Shown here: one piece after another, positions 1 through 8,602 of the stretch
Layout: each line of letters begins with the position of its first letter
Position numbering within the stretch: position 1 is the first letter of the stretch
NCBI GenBank assembly: GCA_039970095.1
Contig: JBDVMP010000062.1
Location: forward strand, 1-64,000
Direction: 5' to 3'
Length of the DNA: 64,000 nucleotides
DNA from: JAMZMI01 sp039970095
Lineage (GTDB): Bacteria > Bacteroidota > Bacteroidia > Cytophagales > Cyclobacteriaceae
Notes under the pieces: model-generated
What the model saw: only the letters and a program-made list of their open reading frames with translations
What the model was told of the DNA's origin: nothing
The model's database searches: none
Translations under genes and position numbers: made by a program

Positions 1-5
1 ATAAG

Positions 6-1055
6 ATGAACAAGCGAGTAGTAACCTTCGGAGAGATAATGTTGCGATTGGCTCCACAAGGCTTTTTAAGATTTTCGCAAGCCTCAAGCTTCGAGGTAGT
101 ATATGGAGGAGGAGAATCCAATGTTGCCGTGTCACTGGCCAACTATGGAGTTCCGGTAGATTTCGTGACCAGATTGCCAAAGAATGACATAGGAGAATGC
201 GCGATGATGGAAATGCGCAAGCGAGGAGTCAATGTTGATAAGATTGTGTGGGGAGGCGACCGTTTGGGTATCTATTTTCTGGAGACAGGAGCCGTTTCCC
301 GAGGTAGTAAAGTTGTTTATGACCGTGCACATTCGGCCATTTCTGAGATCGAGTCAGGCATGATAGACTGGGCTCAGGTCTTCGAAGGAGTAGATTGGTT
401 TCACTGGACAGGCATTACCCCGGCTATATCACAGGGAGCAGCAGACGTTTGCCTGGAAGCAGTCAAAGCCGCCAGCGACCTGGGTATCACCATCTCTACG
501 GACCTCAATTACAGAGCTAAGCTTTGGAAATACTGCGACGCAAAGAAAAGAGAAGAGATCATGGCCGAGCTAACCTCTCACTGTGATATCGTGCTGGGCA
601 ATGAAGAAGATGCCGAAATGCACTTTGGCATTAAACCCGAAGGTATCAGTGTGCAGACCGAAGGTCACAACGTAAAAGCCGAAGCATTCCTTTCGGTCTG
701 TCAGCAGATGATGGAGAAATTCCCGAAAGCCAAGAAAGTGATTACCACGCTACGAGGCTCTATATCTGCATCGCACAACACATGGGCTGGCGTTCTTTAC
801 GATGGAAAGAAGATGTATGAGACTCGTCAGTACCAAATCACCGATATCGTGGACAGAGTAGGAGGAGGAGACTCATTCATGGGAGGGTTGATCTACGGAT
901 TATTGAAATACCCTGAAGACGATCAAAACGCACTCGACTTTGCAGTGGCAGCCTCTTGCCTGAAGCATACCATCAAAGGAGATGCTAACCTGGCCACAGT
1001 ATCAGAGGTAGAAAAACTTATGGGCGGAGATGCATCCGGCCGGGTAGCAAGATAA
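6..1055 (+). CDS. kdgK: 2-keto-3-deoxygluconate kinase (PfkB family)
   Basis: Cytoplasmic sugar kinase that phosphorylates 2-keto-3-deoxygluconate (KDG) to KDPG with ATP, the step before KDPG aldolase in alginate and pectin catabolism. The 349-residue length fits the family. The N-terminus carries the GE(I)MLR opening and a GGGESNVAVSLA substrate-side motif near residues 34-45. The C-terminal PfkB signature has a GGGD anion hole with catalytic base D289. It is followed by eda and alginate lyases, so the substrate is inferred to be KDG from alginate. The start ATG lies 5 bases into the window, so upstream genes of the same operon may be cut off. Substrate assignment rests partly on context. 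Confidence 0.93.
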   Translation: MNKRVVTFGEIMLRLAPQGFLRFSQASSFEVVYGGGESNVAVSLANYGVPVDFVTRLPKNDIGECAMMEMRKRGVNVDKIVWGGDRLGIYFLETGAVSRGSKVVYDRAHSAISEIESGMIDWAQVFEGVDWFHWTGITPAISQGAADVCLEAVKAASDLGITISTDLNYRAKLWKYCDAKKREEIMAELTSHCDIVLGNEEDAEMHFGIKPEGISVQTEGHNVKAEAFLSVCQQMMEKFPKAKKVITTLRGSISASHNTWAGVLYDGKKMYETRQYQITDIVDRVGGGDSFMGGLIYGLLKYPEDDQNALDFAVAASCLKHTIKGDANLATVSEVEKLMGGDASGRVAR

Positions 1056-1063
1056 TATTGGAG

Positions 1064-1089
1064 ATGTCCTTCGTTTCGGCGGAGGACAT
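1064..1089 (+). promoter_or_regulatory. Intercistronic hairpin between kdgK and eda
   Basis: A 10-bp stem (ATGTCCTTCG pairing with CGGAGGACAT, one T-G wobble) with a 6-base loop sits in the 72-base gap between kdgK and eda. It is followed by TAAGATTTTTAAAAG, which is only a weak T-run. It could be a partial attenuator or an mRNA-stabilising processing structure that tunes the kdgK:eda ratio. Function is inferred; the pairing is seen directly. Confidence 0.5.
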
Positions 1090-1127
1090 TAAGATTTTTA
1101 AAAGTCAGAAAATAAACCAAAAAGAAA

Positions 1128-1799
1128 ATGGCAAGATTTAGCCGAATATCAGTGGCAGTAGCCATGAAAGAAACAGGCATGGTGCCTGTGTTCTACCACA
1201 AAGACGTAGAGCTGTGCAAAGGAGTAATCAAGGCCTGCTACGAAGGAGGCGTGCGAGTATTTGAATTCACGAACCGGGGCGACTTTGCCCATGAAGTATT
1301 TGCCGAGTTGGTAAAATGGTCAGCGAAAGAGTGCCCGGAGCTGATCATGGGGGTAGGTTCTGTGATCGATGGCCCTACTACGGCTCTGTATCTGCAGTTG
1401 GGCTCCAATTTCATAGTTTCCCCGATTGTAGATGAAGACATGGCCAGGATATGCAACAAACGTAAGGTAGCCTGGAGTCCGGGATGCGGCTCAGTAACCG
1501 AGATTGTAAAAGCACACGAGTTGGGCTCAGAAGTAGTGAAGATTTTTCCAGGATCTCAGGTAGGAGGCCCTGCATTTGTGAAGGCAGTGAAAGGGCCATT
1601 TCCCTATGCGAGCATCATGCCTACGGGCGGAGTGTCTCCCGATGAAGAGAACCTGAAAGGATGGATCGAAGCAGGCGTCCACTGTGTAGGCATGGGGTCT
1701 CAACTTTTCCCAAAAGATGTGCTAGCCAAAAAAGACTTTGCAGCAATCACTGCAAAGTGTAAAGAGGCCATCGCAATAATCAAAAAGTTAAGGAATTAA
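1128..1799 (+). CDS. eda: KDPG / 2-keto-4-hydroxyglutarate aldolase
   Basis: Class I aldolase that cleaves 2-keto-3-deoxy-6-phosphogluconate to pyruvate and glyceraldehyde 3-phosphate. At 223 residues it is the usual size. The TIM-barrel signatures are present: an E-F-T-N-R segment near residue 47, where the general-acid Glu lies in this family, and the Schiff-base lysine K138 in VVKIFPG, followed by a P-T-G-G-V phosphate-binding loop near residues 165-169. It follows kdgK by 72 bases on the same strand, forming the standard lower Entner-Doudoroff pair that drains alginate-derived KDG. The ATG at 1128 is the natural start. Confidence 0.95.
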   Translation: MARFSRISVAVAMKETGMVPVFYHKDVELCKGVIKACYEGGVRVFEFTNRGDFAHEVFAELVKWSAKECPELIMGVGSVIDGPTTALYLQLGSNFIVSPIVDEDMARICNKRKVAWSPGCGSVTEIVKAHELGSEVVKIFPGSQVGGPAFVKAVKGPFPYASIMPTGGVSPDEENLKGWIEAGVHCVGMGSQLFPKDVLAKKDFAAITAKCKEAIAIIKKLRN

Positions 1800-1822
1800 G
1801 AATATTAAATTTTTAAAAATAG

Positions 1823-1873
1823 GCAAGTGGGTAGTCCTTAGGATTACTGGTTTCTTGAGGATTTCCCCCTTGC
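1823..1873 (+). terminator. Probable terminator after eda
   Basis: An outer stem GCAAG..GGG / CCC..CTTGC encloses an inner hairpin (GTAGTCC / GGATTAC with a TTA loop) and is followed by TTTCTTCT. It sits between eda and the first PL6 gene, suggesting that the lyase genes may be a separate transcription unit. The T-run is interrupted, so termination is only moderately supported. Confidence 0.45.
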
Positions 1874-1931
1874 TTTCTTCTATGATATAACATATTTATT
1901 TCCCCAGTATTAAACCCAGCGAACTTATAAA

Positions 1932-4900
1932 ATGATGAATTATCAACGACCTATACTCTCAATTGCTTTCTTTTTCATTGCTAACCTGGTCTTATCCCAA
2001 ACACTGATCAATTCCTCTTTTGAGGACTATACAACCGGATCAGTTTTCGGGCAGGATAATTGGATAGAGGGAGAAGATAATGATGCCTCTGTCGAGGTTA
2101 TTACCTCTTCAGATTACGCTAATAGCGGCTCTAATGGCTTGAAAATAAGTAGCTCCAGCGCTATCACCACGGAGTTGGACTACCAATCTTTTGATAAAGA
2201 TGAAACCGGATATTCAGGAAATGTATATCTGGATTTTTGGTTTAAAGTGATCAGCTCGCCTTCAGAGGAATCAATGTTCATTCGTGTGTTTGATCATTTG
2301 CCCGATGATGGAATCCGCAGAGCATGCGAAATCAGAATTTATCCCAACAGTGATATTAAGGTATCTGATGGCGGATCCAAACGTGATGTGCCCTCAGAAT
2401 ATTTCACTGCCGGTGATTGGATAAGGATCTCTATGAGCGTGGATTATGCCACGTGGAAATATCAGGTGGCTATTAATGGAAACGTGATACAAAACACGGC
2501 CGATTCAAATGAATTTTTTGATTTTCGGGAGTCATACGATCCAGCTGATAAGGGGAGGTCGTCAGGCATCAAAGAATATCACGGGTTGAAGTTTTGGATG
2601 GAAGATGCTATTGCAGAGTATGCTTTGGATGATATTTATATAGGCACTGATGCTATCAGTGATGTTGGGTTTACGCCTCCATCTAATGATCGAACTATCA
2701 CTGTAGAGCAGCCTGAAAAAGCTACAATCACCCTGGACCCAGACAAGGAGGTATATCAAGTAGGTGATGTCGTGACTGCCACGGTTACAGACGTTGCGGA
2801 TCATTATATTTTCACTGGCTGGACCGGATCTTTCTCCGGAACAGATAATCCCCTTACAATCAATATTTCAGGAAATGTTTCTCTTGGGGCAGAAATTATC
2901 ATTGATGAAAATGATCCCCCAACAGAATACTCTGTCACCATCAACCAACCAACCGGAGGAACAATCACCGTTTCACCAGAAGAAGGACCCTACTACGAAG
3001 GTTCTACTGTCAAGTTTACCGTGACTCCTGATATTGGATACACCTTCGATTCATGGACAGGAATATCTGGAACAGAGGCTTCCATAGAAGTAGAAATTGA
3101 TCAGGATTTAGTCGTATCAGCCAACATGACTCAGGGTGAGTTCACCAAAAGAACGGTACATGTCAGCAGTAGAGAAGAGTTGGAAAATGCGGTGGAAGAT
3201 ATGCTTCCTGGTGATAGTATCGTGCTTGCTGATGGAACATATGATGCATTCAATGAATCGATGATTAATCAAGGAGGCACTGCTGACTTCCCTGTTTACA
3301 TCATCGCTGCGAACCGAGGGATGGCAAAGATCACGGGGAAAAGTAATTTCAGGATGGACAATTGTGCATACATCAATATCATGGGGCTTGATATTGATAT
3401 TGAGGATAAGAATAATATTTTCAAATTAACAGATTGTAATAATATAAGGATTAGCCGAAACCAGATCTCAAGTTCGAAAGCTGATGGAACTTCAAAATGG
3501 ATTGAAATTCAGGGAGTTTGGGACGCAGAGGTAACTACCAGTCACCATAACAGGGTAGACCATAATTTATTTGAAGGTAAGCAGGATGGTGGCGCCCTAT
3601 TCATAATTGGAGGAAATAGTGGGGAGAATCAGCCCTCTATTTCAACATATGATCGAATTGATCATAATCACTTTAAGAATGTTGGACCGAGAGTGGACAA
3701 TGAAAAAGAGACTATTCGTGTAGGGTATAGCAAACTCTCCCTGGCTTCTTCTTACACAACCATTGAATATAATTTGTTTGAAGAATGTGATGGTGATCCA
3801 GAAATAATTTCAGTTAAGTCTTGTGACAACTATGTAAGAAACAACACATTCCTTCGATCTCTGGGCACGGTTTCACTTAGGCATGGAAACCGTACTGAAG
3901 TCAGTGGCAATTACTTTATTGGAGACGATAAAACTGCTGAGTTTGAAGGGAGTACCATTGGCTGTGGTGGTGTGCGGGTTTATGGAAAAGATCACAAGAT
4001 TTTTAATAATTATTTTGAAGGGCTGACAGGGTATCGGTGGGATGCGGCCTGTACACTTACAGGAGGTGATGCAAGCAATGATAATGTGACACAAGATTCG
4101 GATTTAACCAAACACTATCGAATTGAGAACCTTGAATTCACACATAATACGCTTGTTAACAATTTTTCAGATATTGAAATAGGCTATCGGGATGACTGGA
4201 AGTTGGATCCTAAAAATGTGCTGATTGCCAACAACATCATTGTTCAGGATAAGAATAAGGTAACTACCGTTCATGAAGCAGGCAGAGAGAGTGATGTTGC
4301 CTTTGCAGATAACATTATTTACACAACCGGGAGTGGCTCTTTTGGAGACATCAGCTTCACAAGTAGTCAAGCCACTAATGCAGATCCACTTTTAGAGAAA
4401 TCGAATTGTATAGTGCCAGAAACTGGATGCGAAGAAGCATTTCCCAATGCCATTTACAAAATTTCCAGTAGTCCTAGTCCAGCGGTAAACCCGACTCCAA
4501 GTAACCCGATAGCGGAAGTGACTATTGATGTTGAAGGTCAGCCAAGCGTTGGTGCCAGGGACATAGGTGCTGATGAGTACAATGCTACTGCAAAAATTGC
4601 CAATGGCAGATTAGACGAAAGGCACGTAGGTCCCAATGCCGAACCATTTGCCGAAACCAGTTCTAATGAATACACCATCGAATTGCAACAGTCTACAGGA
4701 GGCACAATAGCCGTTTCTCCTTCTGCCGACTCTTACGCAAATGGTGCACAGGTTACATTTACTGCAGTACCGGACGAAGGCTATTCTTTTAGCAAGTGGG
4801 TGGGCATAGATGGTACAGATTCAGAGGTGCTAGTAGTCGTTACAGCCGATCTCACAGTAAGCGCAGATTTTATCATGGGAGATCAGGAAGTTTTATCTAC

Positions 4901-5129
4901 CACCAATAAATCCATAGGCATATACCCGAACCCCACACAGGATTTAATCCGAATTTCCGGAGTAGAATCTTTAGGAAACTATAGAATCTTCAACCTGTCT
5001 GGTAAAGTATTGAAATCAGGGGTGATTATCGCCAACCAACTCGAAATCACGTCTTTGAAAAGTGGTGTGTATTTGTTGGAGGTGTACAATGCTGAAGCCA
5101 GTAAAAAACTGAGATTCATTAAGAAATGA
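1932..5129 (+). CDS. Secreted PL6-family alginate lyase with InlB-type repeats and T9SS sorting domain
   Basis: Large extracellular polysaccharide lyase. A signal peptide (residues 1-22, ending LVLSQ) precedes a LamG/ConA-like jelly-roll region (about 25-245). Two 'bacterial repeat'/InlB-like beta modules follow (about 254-325 and 331-400), each with a Gly-Trp-Thr-Gly or similar core. The parallel beta-helix PL6/chondroitinase-B domain spans about 407-890, with the expected catalytic pair K629 and R650 (21 residues apart, the latter in RHGN). A third repeat (about 913-980) and a type IX secretion type A C-terminal domain follow (IYPNP at 997-1001, ending in a Lys-rich tail). PL6 enzymes cleave alginate by beta-elimination; preference for poly-M, poly-G or MG cannot be read from the sequence. 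It would be released or attached at the cell surface and give large oligomers. Confidence 0.9.
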   Translation: MMNYQRPILSIAFFFIANLVLSQTLINSSFEDYTTGSVFGQDNWIEGEDNDASVEVITSSDYANSGSNGLKISSSSAITTELDYQSFDKDETGYSGNVYLDFWFKVISSPSEESMFIRVFDHLPDDGIRRACEIRIYPNSDIKVSDGGSKRDVPSEYFTAGDWIRISMSVDYATWKYQVAINGNVIQNTADSNEFFDFRESYDPADKGRSSGIKEYHGLKFWMEDAIAEYALDDIYIGTDAISDVGFTPPSNDRTITVEQPEKATITLDPDKEVYQVGDVVTATVTDVADHYIFTGWTGSFSGTDNPLTINISGNVSLGAEIIIDENDPPTEYSVTINQPTGGTITVSPEEGPYYEGSTVKFTVTPDIGYTFDSWTGISGTEASIEVEIDQDLVVSANMTQGEFTKRTVHVSSREELENAVEDMLPGDSIVLADGTYDAFNESMINQGGTADFPVYIIAANRGMAKITGKSNFRMDNCAYINIMGLDIDIEDKNNIFKLTDCNNIRISRNQISSSKADGTSKWIEIQGVWDAEVTTSHHNRVDHNLFEGKQDGGALFIIGGNSGENQPSISTYDRIDHNHFKNVGPRVDNEKETIRVGYSKLSLASSYTTIEYNLFEECDGDPEIISVKSCDNYVRNNTFLRSLGTVSLRHGNRTEVSGNYFIGDDKTAEFEGSTIGCGGVRVYGKDHKIFNNYFEGLTGYRWDAACTLTGGDASNDNVTQDSDLTKHYRIENLEFTHNTLVNNFSDIEIGYRDDWKLDPKNVLIANNIIVQDKNKVTTVHEAGRESDVAFADNIIYTTGSGSFGDISFTSSQATNADPLLEKSNCIVPETGCEEAFPNAIYKISSSPSPAVNPTPSNPIAEVTIDVEGQPSVGARDIGADEYNATAKIANGRLDERHVGPNAEPFAETSSNEYTIELQQSTGGTIAVSPSADSYANGAQVTFTAVPDEGYSFSKWVGIDGTDSEVLVVVTADLTVSADFIMGDQEVLSTTNKSIGIYPNPTQDLIRISGVESLGNYRIFNLSGKVLKSGVIIANQLEITSLKSGVYLLEVYNAEASKKLRFIKK

Positions 5130-5360
5130 TAAGTGCTGTGGCAATCAATCGGAATTATGTCATCAACTTTTTCAGCAGCGAAAGGAAGCTCAGTTTATTC
5201 AGGAAAACCTTGTTAGACCAAGTTACTCCAACTGAGACTATTCAAGCAAGCCCCATTTCCAATAAGACCGTTGTTGTACCGCTAATGGGTAAAACAAATT
5301 GATTGATTTCAAAGAACAAGCTAAGAATTTTAAGACAGTAAATTGATAAAAACATTAACC

Positions 5361-7691
5361 ATGACTAATCTCACTAAAGTAAAAAATACCCTCACCTTTG
5401 CGGTCTGTGTTTTTTTGTTCATTTCATGTGGCGAAAGCAGAACTGCCAGCACCACATTCGTCGAAGATTTTGATGAGCTAAATGCTGCAATCAAAAATGC
5501 GACTCCTGGGACAGACATAGTCTTAGCCAATGGAGTTTGGGAAGATGTTCAAATTGAGTTTTACGGGCAGGGAACGGATCAAAACCCGATAACGCTACGT
5601 GCCGAAACACCCGGAAAAGTGATTATTCAGGGACGATCTGACCTTAAGCTTGGAGGAGAGTTTCTTGTGGTAGATGGTTTGACTTTCACCAATGGGTCCT
5701 CTCCATCGCGGGCTGTTATCCAGTATTTTATCACGAAAGACAAAGTTGCCAACAATACCAGAGTCACGAATTGTGTGATTAAGGATTTTAACAAATCGCA
5801 ACGAAACCACCAGGATCTGTGGGTACTGTTCAAAGGACGTCACAATCAACTGGATCATTGCTATATCGCGGGCAAGGCGAACAGAGGGCCTAGTATCAGA
5901 GTTGATCTGGAGGGCAATCAGAGTGTTAAAAATTACCACAGAATCAACAACAACTATTTTGGACCAAGACCTCCAAAAGGAGGACCAAGCGCCGAAACCA
6001 TTCAGATCGGAAATAGCAGCACTTCTATGTCCCCGAGCTATACCACGGTAGAAAACAACTTCTTTGATCACTGCAATGGAGAGGTGGAAGTGATCTCCAG
6101 TAAGTCCAATTTCAATGAATTTAGAAACAATGTGTTCTACAAAAGTGAGGGGTCGCTGGTTACCCGTCATGGCAACTACTGTACTGTAGATGGCAACTAC
6201 TTCATTGGTGATGAAAACTCTCCGCATGTTGGTGGTGTTCGTTTGATAGGGACCGGACATTGGGTCATCAATAATTATTTCTACAATCTTCGAGGAGAAA
6301 TATTCAGAGCGCCACTTGCCTTGATGAACGGAATCAAAAAACCGACCATCAACCGATATTTTCAGGTTACAGATGTGGTGGTGGCCTACAATACTTGGGT
6401 GAATTGTACTTCTCCATGGCAGATAGGTGTTGGGTCAAACCTGGATCAAAAAGATGTGTTACCGGCTTCTGAAATCCGATCAGAAACTCCGAAACGCACG
6501 CTCCTGGCCAACAATATCATCTACAATGCCAGCGGAGATACCGAACCAATTTTAAGATATGATTCTAGCGACGGGATTGATTTTGAGAGTAACATCATCA
6601 ATAATCAGGGAGTAGATTTCGAAGGAGCTAAAGGCCTGGAGGTGAAGAACTTTGAAATGAAAGAAACGGAAGAAAACTATTGGGTGCCGGCAGCTGGTGT
6701 GAGTGATGTTGAGATGCACAATGGTTTTGAATTTGATCAGATCACCACTGACTTAAACGGAAACTCCAGAGAAGCGGGTAATATGGTAGGCGCAGTGGTA
6801 GCAACTGATAAGGCACCAAACATCATGGATGTTTCACAGTACGGTCCTGATTGGTACGATCCGAACCCTGCGCAGGCAGAGCCAAATAAACACAAAGTGA
6901 ACACTACTGAGGAGTTAACGAATGCCATAACTGCAGCAGCAGATGGTGATATTATTGAACTGGCTCCTGGAGAATTTAAGCTACCCTCTTCTTTGAAAAT
7001 AGACAAGAAACTGACGGTTCAGTCTGGTGATAGTGAGAATAAGTCAATTATCATTTTCAGCGGAGAAGCTGAAACTCCAGCTTTCGAAATGAACCCGAAA
7101 GGTGAACTGGTATTAATAGATGTCGATTTGATCGGGTCTGGTGAAAACTATGCTTTTGCCAGCTTAAAGGAAAATATGTCCAGCTTGTACAACCTGACAG
7201 TTCAGGGTTCTGAAATCTCCAACTTCAAATATGTTCTCAAGGCTTACAAATATTCATTTTCAGAATACGTCAAGTTCGAGTCATCTGTGATCCGCGATTG
7301 TACCAATGGAATTGAGCTTTCGGCAGAAGACGATGATAGAGGAGATTACAATGCCGAGAATGTATTTGCCCTAAACTGCAGTTTTGAAAATGTGAGTAAA
7401 AATGTGATTGACTACTACAGAGGTGGTTATGATGAGTCCACAGTAGGAGGTAATCTACTTGTGCAGGGGTGCACATTTACTAAAAGTGGTGCGAAAGAGG
7501 AAAATGGCATGCTTATCAACACCTACGGGATCATCAATGTGAATATTTCTGACAATACTTTCGAAAATAACAGGGTGGATTTGGTTGCTCAGTTATGGGG
7601 AGCAAAAAACAATTCTCATGCTGATAATAAAATCAAGAACTCAGGAAAGTTGATAGTTGAGCAAAACCTACCACTTAAGTTGATGTACTAA
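5361..7691 (+). CDS. PL6-family alginate lyase, lipoprotein, with second beta-helix domain
   Basis: Second PL6 lyase of the cluster, 776 residues from the ATG at 5361; an in-frame TTG six codons upstream is a less likely start. The N-terminus is a lipoprotein signal with lipobox FISC (Cys about residue 23), so the enzyme is membrane anchored. The first beta-helix (about 35-400) holds the chondroitinase-B-type catalytic pair K248 and R269, 21 residues apart and followed by HGN, exactly as in the preceding PL6 protein. The C-terminal part (about 510-776) is a second, unrelated right-handed beta-helix of the pectate-lyase-like or DUF4957 type, probably for binding or stability. The 231 bases upstream contain no gene I can support. 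It likely processes oligoalginate at the outer membrane or in the periplasm. Confidence 0.9.
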   Translation: MTNLTKVKNTLTFAVCVFLFISCGESRTASTTFVEDFDELNAAIKNATPGTDIVLANGVWEDVQIEFYGQGTDQNPITLRAETPGKVIIQGRSDLKLGGEFLVVDGLTFTNGSSPSRAVIQYFITKDKVANNTRVTNCVIKDFNKSQRNHQDLWVLFKGRHNQLDHCYIAGKANRGPSIRVDLEGNQSVKNYHRINNNYFGPRPPKGGPSAETIQIGNSSTSMSPSYTTVENNFFDHCNGEVEVISSKSNFNEFRNNVFYKSEGSLVTRHGNYCTVDGNYFIGDENSPHVGGVRLIGTGHWVINNYFYNLRGEIFRAPLALMNGIKKPTINRYFQVTDVVVAYNTWVNCTSPWQIGVGSNLDQKDVLPASEIRSETPKRTLLANNIIYNASGDTEPILRYDSSDGIDFESNIINNQGVDFEGAKGLEVKNFEMKETEENYWVPAAGVSDVEMHNGFEFDQITTDLNGNSREAGNMVGAVVATDKAPNIMDVSQYGPDWYDPNPAQAEPNKHKVNTTEELTNAITAAADGDIIELAPGEFKLPSSLKIDKKLTVQSGDSENKSIIIFSGEAETPAFEMNPKGELVLIDVDLIGSGENYAFASLKENMSSLYNLTVQGSEISNFKYVLKAYKYSFSEYVKFESSVIRDCTNGIELSAEDDDRGDYNAENVFALNCSFENVSKNVIDYYRGGYDESTVGGNLLVQGCTFTKSGAKEENGMLINTYGIINVNISDNTFENNRVDLVAQLWGAKNNSHADNKIKNSGKLIVEQNLPLKLMY

Positions 7692-7693
7692 GG

Positions 7694-8602
7694 ATGAATA
7701 CCCTCTCAAAACATATGGCAACAAGATGTTCGGGGTTCTATATCCTGTTTTTTGCTATGAGTTTGGTGTCACACGCGCAGGTACCAACGCATGCAGACAA
7801 TGGAAGTATTGATTCTGACTGGATCAAAATAGATGATTTTGAAACATCTAACCCATTGGAAAACTGGACACTTGTTGATACACAAAATGAGACCAACCCT
7901 AAAGTTGAAAACCCCCAGGTCACAGAAGTTCGTGATGAGGATAGAGGGAACCATTATCTCATCAAAAAGCCAGCTGCGGAGGGGGTAGTTGGAAACCGAA
8001 AAGCGATCAGTTTCAGGAAACTCCCAACGGCAATAGCTGTAGGGGAGACATCCACGCTCTATGTGAGGATAAATGTGGAGTACTTTCCAAACAACCATGT
8101 GTTCGGCTTGAGCAATATGGAGCCTGATGGGATCATCGAGCATGATTATAACGCAATGGAACCAACCTTGCGTGTGACTGATCGATATGACGCCAACATC
8201 GATATGAAAAACGACGGCACGCTACTGGTTCGTAAGGGTGACTGGTATGACAAAATCTATAATAGCCAAACTGATCGATCGGCTGAACCCATGGAAACGA
8301 ATACCTGGTATGAGGTGTGGTGCGTCATTAACAATAACAAAGCTGCAGATGGAGGTCAGAGCTATGACGTCTATATAAAAGGTGGAGGAGAGTTTGCTGA
8401 GCAGCAAAAAGTATATTCACGCGCGGACTTCCGAATGAAAAGGGAACAGCCGATCATCTACTTTCAAGCTACGTGCAACACAGGTTCTGTAGTTAAACCA
8501 TATGGGAACGGCGGTTTACGATACGACGACCTGTATATGGCTGAAGGGGTTGTACTTACCACGCCTGTGAGCCTGTCTAACCTAAATAGTAGATCAAAAT
8601 GA
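7694..8602 (+). CDS. Secreted protein of unknown function, probable jelly-roll carbohydrate-binding fold
   Basis: A 302-residue exported protein: an N-terminal hydrophobic segment (about 13-29) ends in a signal-peptidase-like SHAQ site, with no lipobox. The remainder is rich in Trp, Tyr and Asp and opens with DDFETSNPLENWTL. This is the usual beginning of a LamG/ConA-like beta-sandwich, and the end (LRYDDLYMAEG) is the matching last strand. The gene begins 3 bases after the PL6 stop and overlaps the PL17 start by 4 bases (ATGA), so it is translationally coupled to alginate lyases. I recognise no catalytic motif. It may be a carbohydrate-binding protein or an undescribed lyase or hydrolase of the alginate system. 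Confidence 0.75.
   Translation: MNTLSKHMATRCSGFYILFFAMSLVSHAQVPTHADNGSIDSDWIKIDDFETSNPLENWTLVDTQNETNPKVENPQVTEVRDEDRGNHYLIKKPAAEGVVGNRKAISFRKLPTAIAVGETSTLYVRINVEYFPNNHVFGLSNMEPDGIIEHDYNAMEPTLRVTDRYDANIDMKNDGTLLVRKGDWYDKIYNSQTDRSAEPMETNTWYEVWCVINNNKAADGGQSYDVYIKGGGEFAEQQKVYSRADFRMKREQPIIYFQATCNTGSVVKPYGNGGLRYDDLYMAEGVVLTTPVSLSNLNSRSK

Noticed and set aside
5595..6260. 221-codon reverse-strand open frame inside the second PL6 gene
   Set aside because: It lies wholly within a well-supported lyase domain in the opposite direction and its translation has no recognisable motif; a shadow of the real gene.
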